Assembly: GCF_001261735.1 (NCBI RefSeq)
Contig: NZ_CVRP01000010.1
Location: 310,001-374,000, forward strand
Reading direction: 5' to 3'
DNA from: Dysgonomonas sp. BGC7
Lineage (GTDB): Bacteria; Bacteroidota; Bacteroidia; Bacteroidales; Dysgonomonadaceae
Length of the DNA stretch: 64,000 bases
Shown here one piece after another: positions 8,491 through 17,783 of the stretch. Position 1 is the first letter of the stretch; each line of letters opens with the position of its first letter. A program made the translations under genes and the position numbers. The notes beneath the pieces were generated by a model. That model was not told where the DNA came from. It ran no database searches and worked only from the letters and a program-made list of their open reading frames with translations.

Positions 8491-9519
8491 TTAGATACTT
8501 AGTAGGCTTTTCGAACGTCCTTTTCTGAATATCATAGCATCGTTACGGATTCCTTTTCTTAAAGCCTTTTGTTCTTCTTCAGACAAAGATACTACATCTT
8601 TGCAGGCATCTGAACAGCAATTATGCATTTTTTTCGCACATTCGTCGCACTGAATAAATAGCAGATGACAGGCATCGTTTTTACAATTGTTATGTGTATC
8701 ACAAGGCTTTCCACACTGATGGCAATGAGCTATTACATCATCTGTAATTCGCTCGCCCAAACGATTATCAAAAACAAAATTCTTTCCTATAAATTTGGAC
8801 TCTAAGCCCTGCTCACGTATCTGACGTGTATATTCTATTATCCCCCCTTCGAGTTGATATACATTTTTAAACCCCTGATGCTTGAAGTATGCACTGGCTT
8901 TCTCGCAACGTATTCCTCCTGTACAATACATCAATAACTTTTTATCCTCTTTATAGTCTTTCAGTTGATTATGAATAATAGGCAATGATTCTCTGAAAGT
9001 ATCCACATCTGGCGTTATTGCCCCCTGAAAGTGACCAACCTCACTTTCATAATGATTACGCATATCTATAACTATAGTATTAGGATCTTCCATCATATTA
9101 TTAAACTCCATTGCTTTCAGATGAACCCCTATATCTGTTACATCAAAAGTATCATCACTCAGCCCATCCGCAACAATCTTATCCCGTACTTTTATTTTCA
9201 GTTTCAAGAAAGACTTGTTATCATGCTCCACAGCTATATTTAATCGTATATCTTTAAGAAAAGTATATGTATCTAACTCTTCTTTCAAAAGATCTATATT
9301 ATTTGCAGGTAAAGATATTTGAGCATTGATACCTTCTTTAGCGATGTAAATACGTCCTAACACATCAAGATTATCAAGCTTCAAAAAGAGATCATTTCTA
9401 AATTGAACAGGATTCTCAATGTGGGCATAAGTATAAAAAGACAAAGTTATTCGCTCATGGCCGGCTTCATCTATAATTTTAGCTCTTTCATTAGAACTCA
9501 AAGTATTATATAATTGCAT
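8491..9519 (-). CDS. trhO: tRNA uridine(34) hydroxylase, rhodanese-domain TrhO
   Basis: This 342-residue protein has the three TrhO/YceA parts. An N-terminal acylphosphatase-like domain comes first (ITLSFYTYAHIENP). A rhodanese domain has active Cys199 in LMYCTGGIRCEKA. A Cys/His-rich C-terminal tail (residues about 265-305: CHQCGKPCDTHNNC and CDECAKKMHNCC) looks metal-binding. TrhO makes 5-hydroxyuridine at the wobble position using oxygen, independently of prephenate. The Nudix gene follows after 5 nt. The 149-nt gap on its 5' side is AT-rich with no clear feature. Confidence 0.93.
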   Translation of the reverse strand: MQLYNTLSSNERAKIIDEAGHERITLSFYTYAHIENPVQFRNDLFLKLDNLDVLGRIYIAKEGINAQISLPANNIDLLKEELDTYTFLKDIRLNIAVEHDNKSFLKLKIKVRDKIVADGLSDDTFDVTDIGVHLKAMEFNNMMEDPNTIVIDMRNHYESEVGHFQGAITPDVDTFRESLPIIHNQLKDYKEDKKLLMYCTGGIRCEKASAYFKHQGFKNVYQLEGGIIEYTRQIREQGLESKFIGKNFVFDNRLGERITDDVIAHCHQCGKPCDTHNNCKNDACHLLFIQCDECAKKMHNCCSDACKDVVSLSEEEQKALRKGIRNDAMIFRKGRSKSLLSI

Positions 9520-9668
9520 TTTATACAGACTTTAATTAGAATTATTATAAATAGCACACAAAGATATTATGGATTTCTTTTACATATCCTATTTCTTTTA
9601 TTGATACTGTTTATAATACATAGATAAAAATGCAGAATTATCTTGTCGACCACCCAGCTATTCCAATA

Positions 9669-11771
9669 TTATATTTGGTTAAACTTTCTTTTGAGAATTG
9701 CTTCCAGTTCTTTATTATTGATATTGTCTCCTGTCTCGTCAAAAGATAATCGAAACTTACATCCCGATTTCCATTCCGAACAACCATAAGCTGACTTACC
9801 TTTTAGGATTGTTCCTTTACGGCAAATAGGACAAATAAGTACAACTTCTTTTTCCGCTTTTTTGTCTTTAGCTTTCGGTTTAGAAGTTTTTTTATCTCCT
9901 CCCGTTTTTTTCTCTTTAGGAGCTTTCGGTTTTGGCGTTTTAGCTACCTCTTTCACTGCCTCCTCAATAGTGATACTACTCCCCCACTCGTTCTTTACAT
10001 TGGCAACAACCTCTGTAAGCATATCCTTCAACTCATTGATAAACTGACGAGGATCATATTCACTTTTCTCTATTTGGCGAAGCTTTTTCTCCCACATTCC
10101 TGTCAGTTCGGCAGACTTCAGCAATTCCTCTTTGATAGTTCCTATTAGTTCTACTCCTGTTTGTGTAGCATAAAGGTTTTTCCGCTCTTTACGGATATAA
10201 TTCCGCTTAAATAAAGTTTCAATAACAGCAGCCCGAGTAGAAGGCCGACCGATTCCATTTTCCTTAAGAGCATCGCGCAACTCATCATCGTCTACCAGTT
10301 TACCTGCTGTTTCCATAGCCCGCAAAAGAGTTGCTTCTGTATAATATTTAGGGGGCTGAGTCCACTTTTCGTTAAGAGCCGGAATATGAGGGCCTCTTTC
10401 TCCTTTTTCGAATGCAGGAAGTAGATTATCGTCATCTTTTTCGGCATCATCTTCTTCCTGATTCTGATTAGCGGCTGTATTTGTTGGCTTCTCGAAAACT
10501 ATACGCCAGCCCGGTTCAAGTATTTGCTTGCCGGTAACCTTAAACTCTACTTTTGCAGCTTCACCCAAAACAGTAGTTGTTGCTATCTTACAATTCGGAT
10601 AAAATACGGCTATGAAACGGCGGGTAATCAAATCATATACTTTACGTTCTTCTACCGATATATTATTAGCTCGCACTCCAGTTGGTATTATAGCATGGTG
10701 ATCAGTAACTTTGCTATTATCGAATACTTTCTTCGATTTTGCTATTTTTGCAGCCAACAAAGGCTTTACCAAATCTTCATAACCGGACAACCCTCGCAAG
10801 ATTGCAGGCACTTTCGGATAAATATCATCACTCAGGTAAGTAGTGTCGACACGAGGATATGTAGTAAGCTTCTTTTCGTAAAGAGATTGGATTACTTTGA
10901 GCGTATCTTCGGCCGAAAAGGCAAACTTCTTATTGCATTCTACCTGTAAAGCCGTCAAGTCGAACAAACGGGGAGGAGATTCTTCTCCCTTTTTTATAGT
11001 CACATCTGTGACCTCAAATTCCGAGTCTTTTATTTCCTCCAGAAACTTCTCGCCTTCTTCTTTTGTGCTAAATCGTCCTTTAGTAGCAGAAAAGGTAGTT
11101 TCTCTATATATCGTTTTCAGTTCCCAATAAGGTTCCGGTTTGAAATTCTCGATTTCCAGTTGTCTATTGACTATCAGTGCTAAAGTTGGTGTTTGTACCC
11201 TGCCTATTGACAGAACAGATCTGTTTTGTCCATATTTCACAGTATAAAGACGGGTTGCATTCATCCCCAAAAGCCAATCGCCTATAGCACGAGACAAACC
11301 GGCTTCATATAACTTATCGAACTTCGATTGATCTTTAAGGTTAGCAAAGCCTTCTCGCATCGATTCCTCAGTAAGCGAAGAAATCCAAAGACGTTTGACA
11401 GGAACTTTGCATTGAGCCTTCTGCATCACCCAGCGTTGAATGAGCTCACCTTCCTGTCCGGCATCGCCACAGTTTATGACTTCGTCGGCTTCTGATATTA
11501 GCTTTTCAATAACTGCAAACTGCTTTTTGACACCGTCATTGTCAAGCAGTTTGATACCAAATCGAGGAGGAATCATAGGCAGCACAGCCAACGACCATTG
11601 CTTCCATTGCGGTGAATATTCGTGAGGTTCTTTGAGTGTACAAAAATGCCCGAAAGTCCATGTCACCTGATAGCCATTACCCTCAAAGTAGCCATCGCGG
11701 CGGGCGCTTGCACCCAACACACTAGCTATTTCACGTGCTACACTTGGTTTTTCGGCTATACAGACTTTCAT
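9669..11771 (-). CDS. topB: DNA topoisomerase III
   Basis: This 700-residue type IA topoisomerase relaxes and decatenates DNA. The N-terminal TOPRIM begins MKVCIAEKPSVAREIASVLG and includes the acidic CGDAGQEGEL (101-110). The active-site Tyr305 lies in KLTTYPRVDT. SIGRVQTPTLAL and GIGRPSTRA are further conserved blocks. The C-terminus carries a Lys-rich linker (residues about 618-650) and a zinc-finger-like remnant with CPICRKG and CSEWKSGC. It starts 20 nt after panB and is probably in the same transcript. Confidence 0.95.
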   Translation of the reverse strand: MKVCIAEKPSVAREIASVLGASARRDGYFEGNGYQVTWTFGHFCTLKEPHEYSPQWKQWSLAVLPMIPPRFGIKLLDNDGVKKQFAVIEKLISEADEVINCGDAGQEGELIQRWVMQKAQCKVPVKRLWISSLTEESMREGFANLKDQSKFDKLYEAGLSRAIGDWLLGMNATRLYTVKYGQNRSVLSIGRVQTPTLALIVNRQLEIENFKPEPYWELKTIYRETTFSATKGRFSTKEEGEKFLEEIKDSEFEVTDVTIKKGEESPPRLFDLTALQVECNKKFAFSAEDTLKVIQSLYEKKLTTYPRVDTTYLSDDIYPKVPAILRGLSGYEDLVKPLLAAKIAKSKKVFDNSKVTDHHAIIPTGVRANNISVEERKVYDLITRRFIAVFYPNCKIATTTVLGEAAKVEFKVTGKQILEPGWRIVFEKPTNTAANQNQEEDDAEKDDDNLLPAFEKGERGPHIPALNEKWTQPPKYYTEATLLRAMETAGKLVDDDELRDALKENGIGRPSTRAAVIETLFKRNYIRKERKNLYATQTGVELIGTIKEELLKSAELTGMWEKKLRQIEKSEYDPRQFINELKDMLTEVVANVKNEWGSSITIEEAVKEVAKTPKPKAPKEKKTGGDKKTSKPKAKDKKAEKEVVLICPICRKGTILKGKSAYGCSEWKSGCKFRLSFDETGDNINNKELEAILKRKFNQI

Positions 11772-11791
11772 TTATCTACTCTCCCCTATAG

Positions 11792-12610
11792 TCAATAACT
11801 TTCTTTTTCGTTAGGGAAATCTGTAGACTTCACGTCTTTTATATAATTCTGAACAGCTTCTATCATTACTGTATATAGATCGGCATAACGGCGAAGAAAC
11901 TTCGGAGAAAAATCCTTATTAATTCCCAACATATCGTGCATTACTAAAACCTGTCCGTCAGCATGGGCTCCTGCCCCGATACCAATAATAGGAATAGATA
12001 ATTGATCTGTAACTTGTTTGGTAAGCTCTGCCGGAATTTTTTCCAATACAATTCCACAACATCCAACTTCCTCGAGCAGCAAAGCATCTTTAATTAATTT
12101 AGCTGCTTCGGACGTATCTTTAGCTCTCACATTATATGTACCATACTTATTGATAGACTGTGGCATAAGACCTAGATGCCCCATTACAGGAATACCTGCA
12201 TCTATAATCTTTTTTATATCGGGTAAAACTTCTTCTCCACCTTCTATCTTCAAAGCATCGGCTCCTGTCTCCTTCATCACACGAATAGCCGCCTCTAACG
12301 ATCTTAGAGGATCGCCCGACACTGTACCGAAAGGCATATCTACAACGACCAAAGCTCGTTTTACTGCATTCATTACCGAACGTCCGTGATATATCATCTG
12401 GTCTAACGTCATGGGCAAAGTGGTTATATTTCCCACCATCACATTAGATGCCGAATCTCCGACCAAAATAACATCCATTCCGGCCTGATCTATAATAGAT
12501 GCCATAGAGTAATCGTATGCTGTAAGCATTGAAATCTTTTCGCCTCTCTGTTTCATTTCTATCAGGCGGTGTGTGGTAACCTTGCGGTTATCTTCTGTAT
12601 ATGTAGACAT
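11792..12610 (-). CDS. panB: 3-methyl-2-oxobutanoate hydroxymethyltransferase
   Basis: This 272-residue enzyme makes ketopantoate from 2-oxoisovalerate and 5,10-methylene-THF, the first committed step to pantothenate. Conserved blocks are [30 protein letters not shown] (metal-binding Asp), ADALKIEGG and [17 protein letters not shown]. The length is normal for the family. The gene starts a two-gene unit with topB, a pairing with no obvious functional logic. Confidence 0.96.
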   Translation of the reverse strand: MSTYTEDNRKVTTHRLIEMKQRGEKISMLTAYDYSMASIIDQAGMDVILVGDSASNVMVGNITTLPMTLDQMIYHGRSVMNAVKRALVVVDMPFGTVSGDPLRSLEAAIRVMKETGADALKIEGGEEVLPDIKKIIDAGIPVMGHLGLMPQSINKYGTYNVRAKDTSEAAKLIKDALLLEEVGCCGIVLEKIPAELTKQVTDQLSIPIIGIGAGAHADGQVLVMHDMLGINKDFSPKFLRRYADLYTVMIEAVQNYIKDVKSTDFPNEKESY

Positions 12611-12664
12611 ATCTTTTATTATTTAGCGTGAATCAGGAGTTTATCTCTGCCTGAAACACATAGG

Positions 12665-12857
12665 TTATTTGATTTCTGTATAATGCGATTTTAACTAAAA
12701 CCTGACAAACTTGTACACTTTCTGTCATTTTCCGTATTTGTCATTATTTAATCTGCTTGACTTCGCCTAAGCCTCTACTTCGGAGAGGTCTGAAAGAGCT
12801 TCCTTTATAGATAAAACTTTGTCACCTTTGCAGACAACCTTTATTCAGATTCGCATT
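12665..12857. repeat. Dispersed intergenic repeat, copy A
   Basis: This lies in the 436-nt divergent gap between panB and mfd, which otherwise holds only promoter sequence. A 31-nt core at 12687-12717 (starting GATTTTAACTAAAACCTGAC) is identical to 23108-23138. Both copies continue with CTTCG(C/T)CTAAG(C/T)CTC, a GGAGAGG hairpin arm and TTTATAGATAAAA. Copy A contains CCTCTACTTCGGAGAGG, a hairpin that can close on a UUCG tetraloop. It contains no ORF. Confidence 0.8.
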
Positions 12858-13010
12858 TGTTATTAAAAACGACCACAAAGGTAGAAATAATATATTAAAC
12901 CAAATACAGAAACAATAAGATGTTGTTTCATACAATAAATAACAAACTAAGAGCAAGTATTAAAGATAGTTTATAACATTACTAAGCACCTGTTTCTGCA
13001 ATAATTTTAT

Positions 13011-13018
13011 TAATTTTG
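13011..13018 (+). promoter_or_regulatory. -7 box for mfd
   Basis: TAATTTTG fits TAnnTTTG and lies 28 nt before the mfd start. No clear -33 element was found. Confidence 0.45.
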
Positions 13019-13046
13019 CAGTCCAAAATTTTAATAAACTGCTACA

Positions 13047-16000
13047 TTGAAGTTATCTGCATTACAAGAGGTTTTTGAATCTCATAAAAATATATCTGCT
13101 GTTGTAAATTCTCTATCTAAGTATAAAAATATTTACATAAAGGGCCTACAGGGCTCTTCTGCATCTATGTTTGCAGCAGCATTGTTCCATAAAACAAAAG
13201 AGTGCCACTTATACATACTCAACGATCAGGAAAGCGCAGGCTATTTCTATCACGACCTAAGTCAGATTTTAGGTACTGACAATGTACTATTTTTTCCATC
13301 AGCATATAAACGGGCTATCAAATACGGACAGATAGATGCAGCAAACGAAATACTCCGCACCGAAGTATTGGGCAAAATGCAGACGAAGGACACGCACCTG
13401 ATTGTTGTTTCATATCCTGAAGCAGTGGCCGAAAAAGTAGTATCGAAAAGTATATTAGAAAAAAATACGATACATATAAAAGCAGGAGAGGAAATAGACC
13501 GGAACTTTGTTTCTGAAATGCTGGATACATTCGGTTTCGAATATGTAGACTATGTATATGAGCCGGGGCAATACGCCATACGAGGAAGCATTCTCGATGT
13601 ATTTTCATTCTCATACGAATTTCCATATCGTATCGACTTTTTTGGCGACGAAGTGAGTACAATCCGCACTTTCGACATAGAAACACAACTATCGAAAGAA
13701 CGCTTGGGGCAAGTACAGATTATCCCCGATATGCAAAAGTCAGATCTTGACAGGGATTCATTTTTTAAATTTATACCCCAAGATACAATTATAAGTTTTA
13801 AAGACTATACTTGGACAGGAGAAAAAGTGGAGGCTGTATATACAGATTCTACGATTCTGGATAATCCCGAATACGAGAAAGACCTGCAAAACAAGCTCAC
13901 TTTTCCCGAAGAATACCAAACTATCATAAAGAAATTCAAGCACATCCACTTCGGGGCAAGACCACAAGGTGTAGCAGATGCTACTGTAGAGTTTGATACG
14001 GATATACAACCTCCTTTTCATAAAAACTTTGATCTGATAAGCGAAACCTTGCATAAATATATTGCCAAAGATTTTACTATATATATATTAAGCGACAGTG
14101 AAAAACAACAGAAGCGACTAGAATCTATATTCGAAGACAGAGGCGATGATATAAGCTTTACGCCTGTAGAAAAAACACTATCGGAAGGATTTGTAGACGA
14201 AACACTTAAGATATGCTGTTTTACAGACCATCAGTTATTTGACCGTTATCACAAATACAACCTGAAATCGGACAGGGTTCGCTCAGGTAAATTTGCTTTG
14301 TCGCTGAAAGAACTGCAACAGTTTCAGATAGGCGACTATATTGTACATATCGACCATGGTGTAGGCCAGTTCGGAGGGCTTGTAAGGTCCGATATGAATG
14401 GGAAAATGCAGGAGCTTATCAAACTGATATACTTAAACAACGACACTATATTTGTTTCGCTACATTCATTACATAAAATATCGAAATACAGAGGTAAAGA
14501 GGGTGAATCTCCCCGCATCAATAAGCTAGGTACAGGTGCCTGGAACAACATAAAAGAGAAGACAAAAAGCAAAGTAAAAGATATAGCCCGCGACCTGATA
14601 CAACTTTATGCCAAACGCAGACAGGAAGAAGGCTTTAGATATTCTCCTGATTCTTTTCTTCAACACGAGCTTGAAGCATCTTTTATCTACGAAGATACTC
14701 CCGATCAGGTAAAAGCTACAGCCGACGTAAAGCACGATATGGAAGACAAGAAACCGATGGATCGCCTGATTTGTGGCGATGTGGGCTTCGGTAAAACGGA
14801 AGTTGCCATACGTGCGGCATTCAAAGCGGTTACCGACAACAAACAGGTAGCTGTACTTGTGCCAACAACAGTATTGGCATACCAGCATTTTCAGACGTTC
14901 AAGGACAGGCTGAAAGATTTTCCTTGTCGTGTAGACTATATCAGTCGTGCACGAAGTAACAGTCAGATCAAAGAGATATTGAACGATGTGAATGAGGGAA
15001 AAGTAAATATTCTGATTGGTACACATCGTATTGTAAGCAAAGATGTAAAATTTCAGGATCTCGGCTTATTGATAATAGACGAAGAACAAAAATTCGGCGT
15101 TGCTGTGAAAGAAAAGCTAAAACAAATGAAGTCGAATGTAGACACTCTGACAATGACAGCTACACCGATACCCCGCACATTGCAATTTTCGCTAATGGGA
15201 GCAAGAGACTTGTCTGCCATAACAACACCTCCACCAAACCGATACCCGATACAGACAGAAGTACATACCTTCGACCCGCAAATAATACGAGAAGCCATAG
15301 AGTTTGAAATGAGCCGCAACGGACAAGTCTTTTTCATAAACAATCGTATTAAAAATATTTATGAACTGGAAGACATCATACGTCGCGAGGTACCTGATGC
15401 CCGTGTAGTCGTGGGGCATGGGCAAATGGATCCGGCTAAATTAGAGTCTGTTATAATCGACTTTGTAAACCATGAATACGATGTACTGCTTGCTACATCT
15501 ATTGTAGAATCAGGTATAGATATACCGAATGCAAATACAATAATAGTAAACAACGCTCAGAACTTCGGACTAAGCGACCTGCACCAGCTGCGGGGACGAG
15601 TAGGACGTAGTAATAAAAAAGCATTTGCTTATCTACTGGCTCCCCCACTTCATACACTGACACCGGAAGCTAGAAGGCGACTACAAGCCATAGAAAACTT
15701 TTCTGAGCTGGGACATGGATTTCACATAGCAATGCAAGACCTTGACATACGAGGTGCAGGAAATCTTTTAGGCGCTGAGCAAAGTGGATTTATAGCCGAT
15801 TTGGGCTATGAGGTTTATCAAAAAATACTTACCGAAGCTGTCAATGAATTAAGAAATGATGAATTTGCCGATATATACCATGAGGCGGAAAATGATGAAA
15901 AGATAACAGGAGACAACTTTGTAGACGACGTGCAGGTGGAAAGTGATCTCGAACTATTATTTCCGGCTACATATATACCAAACGACTCGGAACGGATAAC

Positions 16001-16373
16001 CATATATCGCGAACTCGACAATATGGAAAGAGAATCGGATGTTCGAAAATTCACAGAGCAACTTGAAGATCGTTTTGGTAAAATACCTCCTGAGGGAAGG
16101 GATCTAATTATGGTGGTACGTCTACGATCATTGGCTAAAACGCTGGGTATAGAAAAAGTTGTATTAAAAGGTGGACGTATGAGTTTGTTTCTTATAGCGA
16201 ATTCCGATTCGCCTTACTATCAGTCAAAAGCTTTCGACAAACTATTAGACTATATCCAAAAGTATCCACGAAGCTGCGAGCTTAAAGAACGGAATGGAAA
16301 GCGCTCAGTCAGTATTCAACATATACCAAATGTAGAGACAGCTTGTATGGCTTTGGCTGAAATAACAGGATAA
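13047..16373 (+). CDS. mfd: Transcription-repair coupling factor Mfd
   Basis: This 1108-residue ATPase removes stalled RNA polymerase and recruits UvrA. Domain order is a UvrB-homology module (about 1-330), the RNA-polymerase interaction domain with the CarD/RID start GDYIVHIDHGVGQFGGL (about 430-450), translocase Walker A CGDVGFGKTEVA (about 575), the DEEQ box LIIDEEQKFGV (about 676), and the TRG motif and C-terminal domain. The predicted start is a TTG at 13047 (MKLSALQEVF). It sits 28 nt after a TAnnTTTG box, and I see no better ATG upstream. A bidirectional terminator follows. Confidence 0.95.
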   Translation: MKLSALQEVFESHKNISAVVNSLSKYKNIYIKGLQGSSASMFAAALFHKTKECHLYILNDQESAGYFYHDLSQILGTDNVLFFPSAYKRAIKYGQIDAANEILRTEVLGKMQTKDTHLIVVSYPEAVAEKVVSKSILEKNTIHIKAGEEIDRNFVSEMLDTFGFEYVDYVYEPGQYAIRGSILDVFSFSYEFPYRIDFFGDEVSTIRTFDIETQLSKERLGQVQIIPDMQKSDLDRDSFFKFIPQDTIISFKDYTWTGEKVEAVYTDSTILDNPEYEKDLQNKLTFPEEYQTIIKKFKHIHFGARPQGVADATVEFDTDIQPPFHKNFDLISETLHKYIAKDFTIYILSDSEKQQKRLESIFEDRGDDISFTPVEKTLSEGFVDETLKICCFTDHQLFDRYHKYNLKSDRVRSGKFALSLKELQQFQIGDYIVHIDHGVGQFGGLVRSDMNGKMQELIKLIYLNNDTIFVSLHSLHKISKYRGKEGESPRINKLGTGAWNNIKEKTKSKVKDIARDLIQLYAKRRQEEGFRYSPDSFLQHELEASFIYEDTPDQVKATADVKHDMEDKKPMDRLICGDVGFGKTEVAIRAAFKAVTDNKQVAVLVPTTVLAYQHFQTFKDRLKDFPCRVDYISRARSNSQIKEILNDVNEGKVNILIGTHRIVSKDVKFQDLGLLIIDEEQKFGVAVKEKLKQMKSNVDTLTMTATPIPRTLQFSLMGARDLSAITTPPPNRYPIQTEVHTFDPQIIREAIEFEMSRNGQVFFINNRIKNIYELEDIIRREVPDARVVVGHGQMDPAKLESVIIDFVNHEYDVLLATSIVESGIDIPNANTIIVNNAQNFGLSDLHQLRGRVGRSNKKAFAYLLAPPLHTLTPEARRRLQAIENFSELGHGFHIAMQDLDIRGAGNLLGAEQSGFIADLGYEVYQKILTEAVNELRNDEFADIYHEAENDEKITGDNFVDDVQVESDLELLFPATYIPNDSERITIYRELDNMERESDVRKFTEQLEDRFGKIPPEGRDLIMVVRLRSLAKTLGIEKVVLKGGRMSLFLIANSDSPYYQSKAFDKLLDYIQKYPRSCELKERNGKRSVSIQHIPNVETACMALAEITG

Positions 16374-16412
16374 TACTCTCCTATCAGCAGATTTTATAAG
16401 ATTTATTCCAAT

Positions 16413-16451
16413 AAAAAAACGCAGAGGTCAGATTCGACTTTCTGCGTTTTT
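16413..16451. terminator. Bidirectional terminator between mfd and the lipoprotein gene
   Basis: AAAAACGCAGA (16415-16425) pairs with TCTGCGTTTTT (16441-16451), with A and T runs on both sides. It can serve both convergent genes. Confidence 0.85.
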
Positions 16452-16487
16452 CAGTAGAGTGTTTTTATAAATTAGAATGTATGCTCA

Positions 16488-17738
16488 TTATAATTTCTTT
16501 GTCCATCCGGCTGTCCAGTCATTGTCGGCTGGTACTGCTCCCTTGTATTCAGCTTTTGTAAAGAAGCTATTTACCGAAGACATATCTTTACCACCTGTAA
16601 CTGTACCTATATACCCGCCAGTAAATGTTATTGTTTTGTTTATTCCATTACCGGTTTTTGTATCCAGACCTAATGCAGTTCCTTGCTCATAAGTAAACCC
16701 TTTATCGGCAAACAGATATTCTATAACAGAATTTCCATTAGTGAAGCTTGTTTCTGTCTCGGTAGTAGCTGTAGTCACTGATTTAGGCTTACCTGTTACC
16801 AATACATTGTACATTTTCACATATGTTCCAGCACGAAGACGAATACCTCTTGTCTGTTTGTTAGTATCATTATTACCAATCAAAGTAAGGTTGGCTAATG
16901 TAGGACATGATACAGGGCTATTTTTGTAATTATCTTCACGGTTATCAGCCTCTATAAGACAGTCACCATTGGCTGTACCATCCGATCCTGGAGCTTTCTG
17001 ATCCTGTATTGCTACCCAGAACTGACCATTACCTCTCCATCCGTCTGTCCAGTCGAAAGAGTCATCTTCACTGGCTGTAGATACAAGATATTTTGCATTT
17101 ACTGTACCACCAAACCATTCGAATCCGTCATCGGCACCTTTATATGTTTGCACATACTCTATTGTTGTACCATTACCTACACCATACATTGTAAGTCCAT
17201 TCGATTCTTTTGTTTCATTGATAGCAAATCCTGTATATTCGAGACGTACATATCTTAAGATTCCGGAATTATCAGCTTCGTTAGTTCCGCCAAAAGGAGC
17301 ATCTCCAATTTCAGACATACCGGTTCCCCCTGTAAGATTTATAGGAGCTCTACCACAAATATGTATTCCACCCCATGCACCGGGAGTCTGTTGTGTTGAA
17401 GTCATTACAATAGGTCTGCTTTTTGTACCCTGAGCATCTATCTTTCCTCCTTGTTCTATAAGAATATAGTCTGATTTGCTTGTAGAACGCGTTGCATTGA
17501 TAGTTACACCTTCTTGTATAATTAGTTTTCCTCCATTCTTAACTTGGTATCCACCAACTAATGTATAAGTATTACCAGCTAACAATGTACGTTCCCCTGT
17601 AAGTGAACCTTTTAGCTCAAATTCTGTAGGATCCGTCGGTTTTTCAGTTTCATTACTATCACTACAACTAATGGTTAACATCGCAACAGCAATTATAGCT
17701 GAAAGATAAACCGCTAATCTAGAAAACTTTTTTTTCAT
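16488..17738 (-). CDS. Surface lipoprotein with right-handed beta-helix-like repeats, TonB-receptor partner
   Basis: This 416-residue protein has a lipobox (AMLTISC) and a Thr/Glu/Pro-rich linker. A long Gly/Asn-rich beta domain follows with recurring strand-turn units (GGKLIIQEGVTINA, GTTIEYVQTYKGADDGFEWFGG, ASEDDSFDWTDGWRG). The pattern suggests a parallel beta-helix, and the acidic loops could bind cations. Related proteins are sometimes labelled multidrug transporter in databases, which the sequence does not support: there are no membrane helices. It follows a TonB-dependent receptor by 45 nt, so it is probably the surface partner of that receptor. The ligand is unknown. Confidence 0.7.
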   Translation of the reverse strand: MKKKFSRLAVYLSAIIAVAMLTISCSDSNETEKPTDPTEFELKGSLTGERTLLAGNTYTLVGGYQVKNGGKLIIQEGVTINATRSTSKSDYILIEQGGKIDAQGTKSRPIVMTSTQQTPGAWGGIHICGRAPINLTGGTGMSEIGDAPFGGTNEADNSGILRYVRLEYTGFAINETKESNGLTMYGVGNGTTIEYVQTYKGADDGFEWFGGTVNAKYLVSTASEDDSFDWTDGWRGNGQFWVAIQDQKAPGSDGTANGDCLIEADNREDNYKNSPVSCPTLANLTLIGNNDTNKQTRGIRLRAGTYVKMYNVLVTGKPKSVTTATTETETSFTNGNSVIEYLFADKGFTYEQGTALGLDTKTGNGINKTITFTGGYIGTVTGGKDMSSVNSFFTKAEYKGAVPADNDWTAGWTKKL

Positions 17739-17783
17739 AATTTTTTTTGTTTAAAATGGTTATTGTTTTTTATTTATATCTAT

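Noticed and set aside
10524-10949. 141-codon plus-strand ORF inside topB
   Set aside because: Antisense to the topB catalytic region, with no recognisable domain.
14526-15026. 166-codon minus-strand ORF inside mfd
   Set aside because: Antisense to the Mfd translocase domain, with Cys/Tyr-rich nonsense composition.
16488-17738. Multidrug transporter label for the beta-helix lipoprotein
   Set aside because: The sequence has no membrane helices beyond the signal and has a lipobox, so a transporter role is not supported.
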